In this document: one piece after another, positions 35,112 to 46,000 of the stretch
Layout: the number at the start of each line of letters is the position of its first letter
Numbering within the stretch: position 1 is the first letter of the stretch
Assembly: GCF_002849695.1 (NCBI RefSeq)
Contig: NZ_CP018937.1
Span: forward strand, 3,348,001-3,412,000
Length of the DNA: 64,000 bases
Direction: 5' to 3'
DNA from: Bacteroides fragilis
Lineage (GTDB): Bacteria; Bacteroidota; Bacteroidia; Bacteroidales; Bacteroidaceae
Position numbers and translations under genes: made by a program
Notes under the pieces: model-generated
Told to the model about the DNA's origin: nothing
The model's database searches: none
The model's input: only the letters and a program-made list of their open reading frames with translations

Positions 35112-37877
35112 CTAAGGAATTTCTGTTACCGGAGTCTCCAACTTAATGTTTTCCCATCCCACCCATGTAGGAGAAACCATACATTGCGGCTCCTGAATTT
35201 TATCGATCAAGGCAGTAGCACGTTTCACTGCAACACTGGTTCTTTCGAACAGCTCTTTCATGGAAAGGTTACCTTTAGCGTCACGGATCGTCTTTATCAG
35301 GAAATACGTATAATATCCCTGCTTCTTTTCATGGTAAACACTTGAAGTCTGATCGCCACTGCTGGACGAAAAACTCAATGTGTTTCCTTGCGGCAATCCC
35401 ACTTTCGGAACAACACGCACGCCCTTCTGTGCCAATAGCGGAGCAGCACTCTTATAACCACCGCTAAAGCAAGCATCGAGGAATACATAAGCCCCCTTTA
35501 CCGGATAAGTAGCCAATTTTTTATACAGTCCGGACAATGAAATACCCAGACGGATATTCTTACCTGTAATATCCACCGGAAGTAAATAAGGCTCCTTAGT
35601 AGCCTCGTCATTATTTCCATGACCGGAATAATAGAATATCAGTTCGGCTTGCGGATCGGTGCTTGCCATGTTCACCAACCAGTCAAGTTGTTCGTGCATC
35701 ATACCGGCAGTAGCATTCGGCACCACCTTGATCTGCCCGTCGGGTACCCCAAAGGTACGTACGCAATATTCACGGAACAGCACAGCATCGTTTACGGCAT
35801 AAGGCACATTAATTTCGGCATTGGCACCGGTCATACTATAATCCTCATTACCGATAATCAAAGCATAACGGTGGCGGTTCACAGCTCCCACAGGGACATC
35901 CTCCATCAACTCACTCTTGAAACTCAGCGAAAAGTCTTTCACATTCACCTTCCGTGCAGCCACATTTCCACTCAGATTGATAGAAGCGGCAGAAGACAGG
36001 TAATCTCCCACTTTCACTTTATAAGCCTCGTTCAGGAAAGTTGAACGAGTAGACTCCGTTACCGCCAGCATTACGGCCACGGAATCTTCATCAAAACGCT
36101 TGTTCACCAGGAAGCCGTAATCGAGCACAGCCACATCCCCCGGAGCAATACTATCAATTGTCATTTCCGGAGAATCGGTAGTAAATATGTTCTTCGGCAA
36201 TGTGAAATTCACCTTCACCTTACGCGCAGTCTGTGTTCCAAAGTTTTGCAAGGCAACCGTCAGCTTTCCGTTTTTACCCAAAGTAATAGATGTACCCTCA
36301 GACGCAAAGAACTGATGGTCGGCAATGCGCAAACGAGGCATTGCATATTCCTGAGTATTCACAATCAACTCCGAAGGATCGGCATCAAATCCATTCGCTT
36401 CGAATGCATAAATGTTGATCTTAGCCAGGCTCGTGGGCAACTCTTTCTTTGCAAGATAACGGAATGTATACTGTTTGGACTTCCCGGCCGGAATATTGCC
36501 TCCGTCCAACTCACGCGGACCGTCGAAATACTGATCATATCCCTGCTGCTCAGCCAAACGGATACGTATATTATACGCATCTCCTTTACCTTGGTTCTCA
36601 ATGGTAAACTGCAAAGCGAAACTCTCTCCGGCATCAATTACCTTATTATTATTGGCATCCGTAAACTGATCCATCTTGATTACCAACATGGCCGGTTCCA
36701 CAGGTACCGGAACAGACTCCTGTTCCTGAGCTATATTTTCAGTCTTCTTCAACGCCTCTTTGTAAGCAGCCAGCCGGGAGGGAAAAGCGGTATAAGAAGC
36801 CCCGTCCTGAACTATCTTAGAAAGCACTTCATATTCCGGTTTCATATCCATATACTGATATACGCCTGCCAATCCCTGCATATACAATTTGGAAGAAGGA
36901 TCTTTCTGCAATATCTTCAGGAAAAGATCTTTAGCATCCATCAGATAGCCCGATGCGCGCTGACGTACCAATGCATATTCAGTATCGTTGGCAATGGTAG
37001 CCCCATTGTTTACGATCTCCGTAGCACAATTGAAGTTGGCACGTGCCACACCGGTCATCAATTCAAAACTCTCGGGATGAAGTGCATACAAGCGTTTGTA
37101 GATATCCAGTGCCTCCACATTCTTTCCCTGCCGTTCCAGAATGCGCGCCTTGATAGGCAATACCTTATCATTATTCGGATCCACAGCCAGAATGCGGTCA
37201 ATCGCACCAATCAACTTTTCCATATTATTGGTGGCGATATGTACATTCACCAGATTATACAAGAAATCGAGTGACACCGGATATTTGGCAATAGCCTGTT
37301 CCAGCACGCGTTCCTGATCCGCATATTTCTTCTGCTTCTGATAAATCATGTTCATATAAACATAACAGTCCTTCTGCTGAGCTTCCGTACCGGTATTAAG
37401 ATACTCCTGAAAATACCTCAGCGCCTGTTCGTTCTTCTCCAGATTAAAGGCCGATACCGCTGCATAGTAAACCACCGAAGCATAACGGTTATCTTTCGGC
37501 AACAATTCACTGCGGAACAACTGCATCTGCGGCATATCGATATATGCAGCGGCAAAATCCAATGCTTTAGCCGGCTGTTTCTGTTCCGAATAATATACCG
37601 CTCCGTTCAGCAGATAAGGATACAATGCCTTTAGCCTACTCTTTGCTCCCCCTATATACTGACCGTTATTCGGTGCCTCCACAACCTTCATGAAATTCGC
37701 GTAACTGTCCAGCAGATAGTCATACATAGCCGTTACATTCGTTCCTTTATCGCGCTCGCTTTCAAAAAGCACATACTGTTGGTTGGCACGCTTAGAAGCG
37801 GAGGACGCATCCTGCGCCCCCACTTTACCGGCCATAACAACAGTGAGAATGATTGTCAGTAAAAAAAATCTTTTCAT
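35112..37877 (-). CDS. Secreted TPR / caspase-like (C14) protein
   Basis: A 921-residue protein with a signal peptide (cleavage near KVGAQ-D). The first 400 residues are helical TPR-like repeats (for example ALRYFQEYL and VEALDIYKRLYALHP). Residues about 410-660 hold two beta-sandwich, CARDB-like domains (FTIENQGKGDAYNIRIRL and LTVALQNFGTQTARKVKV). The C-terminal 240 residues are a caspase-like domain with the catalytic dyad His 753 (YYSGHGNN) and Cys 803 (FLDACFSGG). Clan CD peptidases of this type usually cut after Arg, Lys or Asp and may self-activate. It begins 3 bp after the WD40 gene, so the two should act together in the periplasm or at the surface. Confidence 0.88.
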   Translation of the reverse strand: MKRFFLLTIILTVVMAGKVGAQDASSASKRANQQYVLFESERDKGTNVTAMYDYLLDSYANFMKVVEAPNNGQYIGGAKSRLKALYPYLLNGAVYYSEQKQPAKALDFAAAYIDMPQMQLFRSELLPKDNRYASVVYYAAVSAFNLEKNEQALRYFQEYLNTGTEAQQKDCYVYMNMIYQKQKKYADQERVLEQAIAKYPVSLDFLYNLVNVHIATNNMEKLIGAIDRILAVDPNNDKVLPIKARILERQGKNVEALDIYKRLYALHPESFELMTGVARANFNCATEIVNNGATIANDTEYALVRQRASGYLMDAKDLFLKILQKDPSSKLYMQGLAGVYQYMDMKPEYEVLSKIVQDGASYTAFPSRLAAYKEALKKTENIAQEQESVPVPVEPAMLVIKMDQFTDANNNKVIDAGESFALQFTIENQGKGDAYNIRIRLAEQQGYDQYFDGPRELDGGNIPAGKSKQYTFRYLAKKELPTSLAKINIYAFEANGFDADPSELIVNTQEYAMPRLRIADHQFFASEGTSITLGKNGKLTVALQNFGTQTARKVKVNFTLPKNIFTTDSPEMTIDSIAPGDVAVLDYGFLVNKRFDEDSVAVMLAVTESTRSTFLNEAYKVKVGDYLSSAASINLSGNVAARKVNVKDFSLSFKSELMEDVPVGAVNRHRYALIIGNEDYSMTGANAEINVPYAVNDAVLFREYCVRTFGVPDGQIKVVPNATAGMMHEQLDWLVNMASTDPQAELIFYYSGHGNNDEATKEPYLLPVDITGKNIRLGISLSGLYKKLATYPVKGAYVFLDACFSGGYKSAAPLLAQKGVRVVPKVGLPQGNTLSFSSSSGDQTSSVYHEKKQGYYTYFLIKTIRDAKGNLSMKELFERTSVAVKRATALIDKIQEPQCMVSPTWVGWENIKLETPVTEIP

Positions 37878-37880
37878 CGT

Positions 37881-39983
37881 TTATTGTTGAAATGCATCCA
37901 TAATTACAAACTCTACATTGATCTTGCGGAATTCTCCACCACGTTCTTTAGCTACTTCCACATGATATTCGTAGTCGTTCTTCGTATTACCTAATGTTGT
38001 CACATTCTTTTCGATATAACTCTTCACACCGGCAGCACGCATCAGTGCCAGCTGTTCGTTCTGTGTGATTCCGGCAGCCTTGGTCACCGTGATATTGTCG
38101 AGATTGCCATCTTTGTAATATGGCTCGTCCATGAACTCTCCGTACCGTCCGTCATAAGCCAGGCGTCCACGAATCGGAGCCGCATCGGCCGAACCGGTAA
38201 TAATCACTTTCACCTGCTTACCCTCTGATAAATATTTGGAGAAATCGCCTTCAAAAGCATTCTTGATAATCTTCATCAAAGACATGGCGGCATTTGAGCG
38301 TTCAATGTTATAACCACCGGACGGGAAGTCTTCCTTAGCAGAAAACTCTTTATTGATCACCTCATACTGATAACCCACTTTATAATTGAGAATTTTTTTG
38401 CCGTTAGCATCCACACCCGGAATAACCTCTGTCTTCACATTGATCTGTGTGTTATCGGTAATCAGTTTATCCTGCTTTTTCTCTTCGATCACCTGTTCCT
38501 TTATTTCGGCCAATTGTGCTTCCTCACGGGTAGCCTGCTGCATGATTTCCAGAGGGACAAAGTTTTCATCCGCTTCCAAAGCAGTCAACTTCGTCCGTCC
38601 GATATTGTCATAGATATAAACCTTGTTGGTCGTTTCGTTGGTAACCTCCACATAGGCCAGCTCAAATTCATCTTTATCATTCAGCACATATACGGCATTC
38701 GAGAATTTCATTTTACCTTCCTCAAAGTCCCCTGCCTCGTTAGCCGGAACTTCCAGTCCGATAGACGGCAACCCCTTAAAACCGATATTCAACATATTAT
38801 TAGCAGCATCATATCCATCCACAAAAGGATTATCCATTGAGATACGGTCACCCGCCAATGCCGTAGCAACTTCCTGAGCAAACAACTGCTGCTGTTTAAC
38901 ACGGGTTTCATCGTTCACACGGATAGCATAATCCTCCATCGATTCTCCCTGCATCATCTTCACCCATTCATTCATCTTGGCGTCTACTTCCTTACCCATA
39001 ATCTTTCCATAGAATGGGTTCAGCCCGTTCGCATCCCAGAAGACCATTTGCTTCGTACGATTGGTTAGCATGAATACCTCGCTATTCTGATTGTTCTTAA
39101 AGAAGCGTCCACCGATAACACCGCCTATAGGATCTACAATCTCCTGCTCTATGACACCATTCTTCAAGTTGATGATCTCGATATTCTTCCCATCTTTTAC
39201 CACACTGATGTATTTTCCTTCGGGATGGAATGACGGAGAACTAAGCGTTCCCCCCAACTTATCGAAGATGTCCACCTTATCCCAGTTTTTCGTATCGATA
39301 ATGGTCAGGTGATTATCCTCCGTGGTTACTGCCAGCAACGAAGCATCCGGAGAGAAAGTCAGTTCTTTGACAACTGCCGACATAGGAATCGCTTTTCTCA
39401 ACTCCTTTGTCTGGAAGTTCCAGATGTTAATCGTCTGTCCTGTCCCTGCTGCAATAAAATAATTGTTCGAACTCATAGCCAGTGCAGTAGCCGGAGCATC
39501 TCCCTGGATATAAGCCAATGGCATATATTCTTTCGTATCATAAATAACGATTTCCCCTAACGAGTTACCTACAACGAAACTACGGGCATCGGTAGCATAA
39601 CACATGGATACCGGCAGCGGTTTGGCTTTCAATTTTTTACGTTTCTCTTTCAATTCGAAAAGCTTCTTATTCCTGTCACGAAAAGAGTAAATGCTTACCG
39701 GATTCTTCGCTCTCAACACGGCGATAGAACTTCCCGTCGGATTAAATACGATACGCTCAATTTTGCGTAAATCATTAATCGCGATATCGCGCATGGTATA
39801 CAACGATCCGTCAGACAAATAAGCAGTACAAAAAGTCGTGTTATCAAACGCATTAATCTTTTTCTGAGAATCAAACCCCCTTTTTTCTACAACTTGTGCC
39901 ATTGCTTGTCCGCAGAACATCGCGGTGACAAAACAAAAAGCAATCCCTCTGTAAGTGTAAAATCCACATTTCATCCTATTCAT
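37881..39983 (-). CDS. Secreted WD40 beta-propeller with C-terminal OmpA-like domain
   Basis: A 700-residue protein. The leader ends near QAMAQ-V; the Met at 39974 is an alternative start three codons in. Residues about 70-330 are WD40-like blades (ERIVFNPTGSSIAVL, ALAMSSNNYFIAAGTGQTINIWNF, ELTFSPDASLLAVTTEDNHLTIID). A Glu/Lys-rich helical linker with EEAQLAEIKEQVIEEKKQDK follows near 490. The last 150 residues (VKVIITGSADAAPIRGR, then QLALMRAAGVKSYIE) resemble an OmpA-type peptidoglycan-binding fold. It is the first gene of a two-gene operon with the caspase-like protein and may act as its scaffold or sensor. Confidence 0.8.
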   Translation of the reverse strand: MNRMKCGFYTYRGIAFCFVTAMFCGQAMAQVVEKRGFDSQKKINAFDNTTFCTAYLSDGSLYTMRDIAINDLRKIERIVFNPTGSSIAVLRAKNPVSIYSFRDRNKKLFELKEKRKKLKAKPLPVSMCYATDARSFVVGNSLGEIVIYDTKEYMPLAYIQGDAPATALAMSSNNYFIAAGTGQTINIWNFQTKELRKAIPMSAVVKELTFSPDASLLAVTTEDNHLTIIDTKNWDKVDIFDKLGGTLSSPSFHPEGKYISVVKDGKNIEIINLKNGVIEQEIVDPIGGVIGGRFFKNNQNSEVFMLTNRTKQMVFWDANGLNPFYGKIMGKEVDAKMNEWVKMMQGESMEDYAIRVNDETRVKQQQLFAQEVATALAGDRISMDNPFVDGYDAANNMLNIGFKGLPSIGLEVPANEAGDFEEGKMKFSNAVYVLNDKDEFELAYVEVTNETTNKVYIYDNIGRTKLTALEADENFVPLEIMQQATREEAQLAEIKEQVIEEKKQDKLITDNTQINVKTEVIPGVDANGKKILNYKVGYQYEVINKEFSAKEDFPSGGYNIERSNAAMSLMKIIKNAFEGDFSKYLSEGKQVKVIITGSADAAPIRGRLAYDGRYGEFMDEPYYKDGNLDNITVTKAAGITQNEQLALMRAAGVKSYIEKNVTTLGNTKNDYEYHVEVAKERGGEFRKINVEFVIMDAFQQ

Positions 39984-40142
39984 ACCTTAAAATGATTTAG
40001 TTTATGTTTAATAGTGTTTTGCAAAATAAGCATTAATTCTGCAATCTATCACAAACAGAAACTCCTTTTTTTTCATTTCCCGTAAAGTTTAGTTGTTAAT
40101 ACATAGAAATGAAAAAAGAATAGACAGAAAGACTGTAGAAAA

Positions 40143-40182
40143 AGAGCAGGTTTGTAACGGTTTTCCGTTACAAACCTGCTCT
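40143..40182 (-). terminator. Terminator of the CCA-adding enzyme gene
   Basis: A perfect 18-bp stem, AGAGCAGGTTTGTAACGG with its exact complement, around a TTTT loop. On the minus strand it is followed by a T run, 66 bp past the cca stop. Confidence 0.85.
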
Positions 40183-40247
40183 ATAGCATACATTCCCTTT
40201 CCTTACGTGATTAGTCGGAAATCGAAAAAGACAAAAACTTATTGCAT

Positions 40248-41699
40248 TTATTCATCCACGTTTCGTACGGGATTCAATCCCATTTTCTTAGCTTTTTGAA
40301 GCATAAATGAATAAGCAGCCTCGTATTCATTGGGAATCACTCCGTCCAAAATAGCATCTTTTATAGCACTTTTTAACGACCCCACTTCCTTGCAGGGTCC
40401 CAGATTAAACACCTCCATAATCTCTTCCCCACTCACAGGCGGCTGAAAGTTACGGACACGGTCTTTCTCTTCCAAATCTTTCAACTTCCGGCGAACCAGC
40501 TGGAAATTATTTAGAAAGCGCTGTTTACGTTCCGTATTCTTTGAAGTAATATCCGCCTCACAAAGTGTCATCAGGTCGTCTATGTCATCTCCGGCTTCAA
40601 AAAGCAGACGACGCACGGCCGAATCCGTCACCACATCATCCGCTATCACGATGGGGCGCATATGCAGACTTACCATCTTTTGCACATATTTCATTTTCTC
40701 GTTCATCGGCAACTTCATCCTCCTAAAGATATTCGGAATCATCTTTTCGCCTATGAAATTATGATTATGAAAAGTCCACCCCGCCTTCGGTTCCCAGCGT
40801 TTAGTCACCGGTTTGGCGATATCATGTAACAAGGCAGCCCAACGTAACCAAAGATTATCTGTCACCTTGCTGATATTGTCGAGCACTTCCAGCGTATGAT
40901 AAAAATTATCCTTATGGGCACGCCCGTTCCGGGTCTCCACCCCTTGTAAAGCCACTAATTCCGGAAAAATCAACGCCAACAACCCACTCCTGTCCAAATC
41001 GATAAAACCTTTGGAAGGGATAGGTGAAAGCATTATTTTATTCAGCTCGTCCGCAATGCGCTCACGTGAAATAATCTCAATCCGTTCCCGGTTACGGCAA
41101 AGAGACTCAAATGTATCGTCATCTATGTAAAAATTCAGTTGGGTAGCAAAACGGATACAGCGCATCATGCGCAAGGGGTCGTCACTGAACGTTATGTCCG
41201 GATCGAGAGGAGTACGAATGACCTTTTCCTTCAAATCATTCATGCCTCCAAACGGATCGACCAGTTCCCCAAACCGCTCCTTATTCAGGCAGACAGCCAG
41301 AGCATTGATCGTAAAATCCCGGCGGTTCTGATCGTCTTCCAACGTTCCATCCTCCACAATCGGCTTGCGTGAATCCCGCTGATACGATTCCTTCCGTGCT
41401 CCTACAAATTCCACCTCCGTTCCGTGATATTTCACTTGTGCCGTGCCGAAATTCTTAAAAACAGAAACATGCGCACCCCGTCCCAGACGTTTACCCAACG
41501 CCTCGGCCATAGCAATGCCACTCCCCACCACAACAACATCTATATCTTTAGAGGGACGCTGCAGAAAAATGTCGCGGACATATCCGCCCACCACATAACA
41601 TTCCAATCCCAACATATCGGCTGTCTCCGAAATCTGTCCGAAAATGGGTTCACTGAAATGCTGCTTCAATTCCTCCTGAGTCAACTCTATCATCTTCAT
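40248..41699 (-). CDS. cca: CCA tRNA nucleotidyltransferase with HD domain
   Basis: A 483-residue class II nucleotidyltransferase. The head domain carries GGYVRD (about 38-43), the metal-binding KDIDVVVVG (about 51-59), NRRDFTINALA and the RMMRCIRFA helix of the neck domain. An HD phosphohydrolase domain follows (LLHDIAKP near 290, then MVSLHMRP). It adds or repairs the CCA end of tRNAs in the cytosol. The HD arrangement is typical of bacterial enzymes with phosphatase or phosphodiesterase side activity. A poly(A) polymerase role is possible on sequence alone but less likely, since no other CCA enzyme is in view. It has its own strong terminator. Confidence 0.9.
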   Translation of the reverse strand: MKMIELTQEELKQHFSEPIFGQISETADMLGLECYVVGGYVRDIFLQRPSKDIDVVVVGSGIAMAEALGKRLGRGAHVSVFKNFGTAQVKYHGTEVEFVGARKESYQRDSRKPIVEDGTLEDDQNRRDFTINALAVCLNKERFGELVDPFGGMNDLKEKVIRTPLDPDITFSDDPLRMMRCIRFATQLNFYIDDDTFESLCRNRERIEIISRERIADELNKIMLSPIPSKGFIDLDRSGLLALIFPELVALQGVETRNGRAHKDNFYHTLEVLDNISKVTDNLWLRWAALLHDIAKPVTKRWEPKAGWTFHNHNFIGEKMIPNIFRRMKLPMNEKMKYVQKMVSLHMRPIVIADDVVTDSAVRRLLFEAGDDIDDLMTLCEADITSKNTERKQRFLNNFQLVRRKLKDLEEKDRVRNFQPPVSGEEIMEVFNLGPCKEVGSLKSAIKDAILDGVIPNEYEAAYSFMLQKAKKMGLNPVRNVDE

Positions 41700-41805
41700 T
41701 TTTCTTTTTTACAGTGATTGAAGGTGGTAGTCTGTTACTAACACCTTACAGTTAATTAGGCCGCAAAGGTACAACTTTTCGCTCTTCACTTTCCACTCTT
41801 CAGTC

Positions 41806-41821
41806 TAAATTTGTATTTTTG
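41806..41821 (+). promoter_or_regulatory. Two overlapping -7 candidates for the coiled-coil lipoprotein gene
   Basis: TAAATTTG (41806-41813) and TATTTTTG (41814-41821) both match TAnnTTTG directly head to tail, 25 and 33 bp before the ATG at 41847. Confidence 0.5.
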
Positions 41822-41846
41822 CCCTTTCTAAGTAAAGAACAACAAA

Positions 41847-42689
41847 ATGAAAAAACTGATTGTCCTGGCATGTACATTGTCACTGCTGACTGCTTGTGGT
41901 GACAACATCGAGAAGAAAGCGGGTGAAAAGCTTGCAGCTGCCCGCGCAGCTTTTGAACGCAACGACTACAACGAAGCCAAGTTGCAGATCGACAGTATTA
42001 AAATTCTGTATCCAAAGGCATTCGATACCCGCAAAGAAGGTATCAAACTGATGCAACAGGTAGAACTGAAAGAACAGCAAGAAAGCCTTATATATCTGGA
42101 TAGCATGCTACAAGTCAAACAGCAAGAGTTCGAAGCTATCAAGAATAAATATACTTTTGAGAAAAACGAAGAATATCAAAAAATCGGTAACTACTTTTGG
42201 CCCACCCAGACCGTAGAGAAGAACCTGCACCGTTCTTTCCTCCGTTTTCAGGTGAATGAACAGGGAGTAATGACACTGACATCTATCTATTGCGGCCCAA
42301 GCAATATCCACCACGTAGCAGTCAAAGTGATAGCACCAGACGGAAGTTTCGCTGAAACCCCTGCGTCCAACGACAGCTACGAGACTACCGATCTGGGAGA
42401 AAAAATCGAGAAGGCCGACTACAAAATGGGAGAAGACGGCAACGTCCTCAGTTTCCTCTACATGAACCGCGATAAAAAGAATATCCGTATAGAATATATC
42501 GGTGAACGTAAATTCACAACGACCATGACTCCGTCCGACCGAGAAGCACTCGTCGGCACTTACGAGTTGGCCAAATTACTTTCATCCATACGTCAGATTC
42601 AGCAAGAGAAAGAAGAAGCCAACCTGAAAATAGAATTTGTGAAAAGAAAGATGGAACAAAAGGCAAAAGAAGAAGCAGCGGAAAAATAA
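41847..42689 (+). CDS. Coiled-coil lipoprotein, unknown function
   Basis: A 280-residue lipoprotein (lipobox LLTAC, Cys 17). Residues about 20-110 are helical, with a TPR-like AARAAFERNDYNEAKLQIDSI and a coiled coil (LKEQQESLIYLDSMLQVKQQEFEAIKNK, in two segments). A beta domain covers about 120-225 (FLRFQVNEQGVMTLTSIYCG, HVAVKVIAPDGSF). The C-terminus is again a charged coiled coil rich in Lys and Glu. No named family is recognised. The gene is alone and is followed by a dispersed palindrome. Confidence 0.75.
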   Translation: MKKLIVLACTLSLLTACGDNIEKKAGEKLAAARAAFERNDYNEAKLQIDSIKILYPKAFDTRKEGIKLMQQVELKEQQESLIYLDSMLQVKQQEFEAIKNKYTFEKNEEYQKIGNYFWPTQTVEKNLHRSFLRFQVNEQGVMTLTSIYCGPSNIHHVAVKVIAPDGSFAETPASNDSYETTDLGEKIEKADYKMGEDGNVLSFLYMNRDKKNIRIEYIGERKFTTTMTPSDREALVGTYELAKLLSSIRQIQQEKEEANLKIEFVKRKMEQKAKEEAAEK

Positions 42690-42717
42690 AGATAACAAAG
42701 TGCCTCAAAAGTCTCTT

Positions 42718-42798
42718 TCACCACAGATTAACGGATCACACAGAAATACGGTTCACAGGCTATCGTATTTATTTGTTCTATCTGTCAATCTGTGGTGA
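42718..42798. repeat. Dispersed palindrome with 12-bp perfect ends
   Basis: TCACCACAGATT and AATCTGTGGTGA are exact reverse complements 57 nt apart, with further imperfect pairing inside (ACAGAAATACG with CGTATTTATTTGT). The sequence belongs to the same CACAGATT / TCTGTG type as the element at 17131-17204. Confidence 0.6.
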
Positions 42799-42991
42799 AC
42801 TCTTCCTGATCTCTCTATTTTCATTCCCTCCGAAAACGTCTTCCCGATTATTCTCCGCTATCCTGTCGGTATCCATTATCGGATACCTCTCCATGCCCCC
42901 ACTCTTCATCCCATGAATTTCCCCAATAATACGGAGTTCAAATTAAAATAAAGATAGCAATTTTTAGGTATTTTCAGGAACAAGTTCATTA

Positions 42992-43008
42992 TGTGTAGCG
43001 ATTACACA
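42992..43008 (+). promoter_or_regulatory. Candidate operator of the SusC operon
   Basis: TGTGTA-GCGAT-TACACA is a perfect 6-bp dyad with a 5-nt centre, ending 16 bp upstream of the -7 element at 43025. This is where a regulator could cover the -33 region. The regulator is unknown. Confidence 0.4.
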
Positions 43009-43024
43009 GACTATTCATTGTATC

Positions 43025-43032
43025 TATCTTTG
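43025..43032 (+). promoter_or_regulatory. Promoter -7 element of the SusC operon
   Basis: TATCTTTG matches TAnnTTTG, 39 bp before the ATG of the SusC-like gene. The -33 position overlaps the dyad at 42992-43008 and shows no TTTG, which suggests activator dependence. Confidence 0.55.
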
Positions 43033-43071
43033 TCCCCCGAAACATTTGAGTACATATGATAGAACGCTAAT

Positions 43072-46000
43072 ATGAAAACAGTAATCATTTCTATTTTTAT
43101 CATCCTTTCCACCTTTACGACTTATGCTCAGCAAAGAGATATTGTACTGACAGGAACAGTTACGGATCATCAAAACGGACCGCTTCCCGGTGCCACTATC
43201 CGCATTAAAGGTACCCAATTCGGCACAGTAACAGATACCGACGGGCATTATCTGTTACGTGGCAAATGGAAAGAAAACGATCTAATTCTTTTCTCTTTCA
43301 TAGGAATGAAAGAGATACGTGTGAAATACACCGGTCAGAAGGTACAAGATGCAGCCATGCAAGAAGATCCCAAAGCACTGGATGAAGTGGTCATCGTTGC
43401 CCGGCAGAATATCAACGAATTGGATATTCGTGCCAAATCCGGCGTTGTACAACGAGTCGACGTAGAACGTCTCAACAGTAAGCCCATGATCGATATGTCC
43501 CTCGCCCTACAAGGAGCCGTACCCGGCCTGATTATTACCAATACCGGCGACCTGGGCTCCAAACCGGAAATTCGTATTCGCGGAAATTCATCTTTCCGTA
43601 AAGGAGATATGGCCAACGAACCTCTCTACGTTATGGACGGCAAAGTAATATCATCCGATGCCTTCATGACTCTTAACCCGGCCGACATTCAAGAAATAAA
43701 GGTTCTGAAAGACGCCGTAGCCTGTGCTTTATACGGCATAAAAGCAGCCAATGGTGTAATAGAAATCACGTCCCAGCGTGGCAATCCCGACGGAAGGTTA
43801 ACCACCAGTTACAGTTTCAATATAGGTATCACCACCCGTGGACGCAGAGGAGTCAAAATGATGGATAGCGAAGAAAAATTAGAATTGGAAAGACGTTTAC
43901 AGAATATATCGACTCCGGGATATAGATACAGTGAAGATTACTATCGGAAATATTATGCTACCGCCCCCAACCTCGACGAGTTGATCGCAGAAGGACGACA
44001 AGTACTCGATTCATTAAAGAATATCCATACCGACTGGTTTGATGAACTGATACATCGCAGCATCTACCAGCGCCATAACCTTAGCATAAAAGGAGGAACA
44101 GATAAGACATCTTATTATATATCCACCAATTATGCCAAGCAGGGAGGACGAGTACCGGGTAATGACACTCAACGTTTCACCGCCCGTATGAGCCTCGATC
44201 AGAAACTGGGAAACTGGGGATATTTTTCCTTAAGCACCGATGCAGGTTATTCGGCAACCGATACTCCCAACGGCAGTACCCATTCCCCTACAGATCTGGT
44301 TTATCAACTTAACCCTTATGAAACCAAAACCGGTAAATTAATCTCCTACTCCGAAAAATCATCCGAATACACATTAAATGATTTGATGAGCCAATACCAT
44401 AGTAAATCTACCGATAAACGTGGCGGAGTAAGCGGAAGTTTCAACTTAAGACCATTCAAAGGTTTGGAGATAGATGCAGTGACCGGTATCGATTTCCTTC
44501 TGAACGAAGCCCTTACGCTTGTTCCTTCCACGTCTATAGCAGAGCGGGAAATGGGAATCGCGATAGCCGAACGTGGAAAATTAACAAAAGAAAAAAATAC
44601 AACGACCAATATTTCCTCCAATATACGTATCACTTACAACAAGACATTCGCCGGAAGACACGACCTGACAATCGGTGGGAACATGGACTACTACCTGACC
44701 CAGACAGATAACATATCTGCCACCGGATACGGAGTGGGGACACAAATGTCACTAAACGCAATCAACCACTCCATCACCGGAGCCCGGAAGCCGACAGCCA
44801 GTTCGCTTCTGGACAAAACGGCTCAGTTAGGATTCGGGGTAGTCATGGGCTACAGTTTCGATTCCACCTATGACCTTTTTACTACTTACAAAGCCGACGC
44901 TTCTTCCGTTCTCCCTCCAGACAAGCGCTGGAATGCAGCATGGGCCATAGGCTTGGGGTGGACCCTCAGCCGATACCCTTTCCTGAAAAATAATAAGGTC
45001 ATCACTCTCCTGAACCTGAAAGGTTCCCATGGACGTATGGCAAACCTATCTGGAGTATCTGCCTCCGCCACAATCGGCACCTTCAGCTACTCCACCAATT
45101 ATTACGGAAATGCCCGTCTGCTACAGTTACTCGGATTTTATAATACCGATCTGAAACCGGAACAGACTTCCACAACAGACTTCAGTCTATCCATCGAATT
45201 CTTCAAACGGCTGACATTAGGTCTCAATCTCTACCGCCGCGAAACGAGTGATGCACTGCTGGACGTCCCCATCCCCCTTTCCAACGGTTTCAATACCATG
45301 AAACGTAACATCGGTGTATTACGCAATGAAGGCTATGAACTGAACGCCGCAATAAAAGTGCTCGATACACCGGACTGGCGTGTATCTTTACGCGGTTCAC
45401 TGGCCTACAACCGTAATAAGGTAATCAGCCTGTACTATACCGACCGTTTATACACCAGCGAAACCGCCCTGACTCCCGACTATGAAGTCGGAAAAGCCTA
45501 TAACATGCTTTATGGACTGAAGTCATTAGGCATAAACCCTATCACCGGTCTTCCGGTATTTCAAGGAGCCGATGGAAGTGAGATTTCCCCGACACAAAAT
45601 CCGGCCAGAGAAAACTTCATCGTTTTGGGGCATAGCACTCCTCCCTACAGCGGTACATTCAACCTGAATTTCTCCTATCGGAATTTCGATTTGGATATGG
45701 ACTTTTACTATGTGTTCGGCGGCATTAAACCCTACAATTATTCTTATATCCGTTCAGCTGACAGTGCCAATAAGAATGCCATTCAAAAGCAATTAGAAAA
45801 CATGTGGTTTCACCGAGGAGATGAAGGAAAGATATACCATTCTCCATTTTACATATCTCCTGCCAATGCTTCACTCCAACAGCCCAATACAGAAACCGTC
45901 GGGAAAAGCGATTATCTGAAATTGGCCATGTTGTCGCTACGCTACCGGGTTCCACACACCTTTCTGGAGAAAAACTGTCATTTCATAAAATATGCCAATA

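Noticed and set aside
36246..37274. 342-codon plus-strand frame
   Set aside because: Antisense to the caspase gene, whose domains and catalytic residues are clear.
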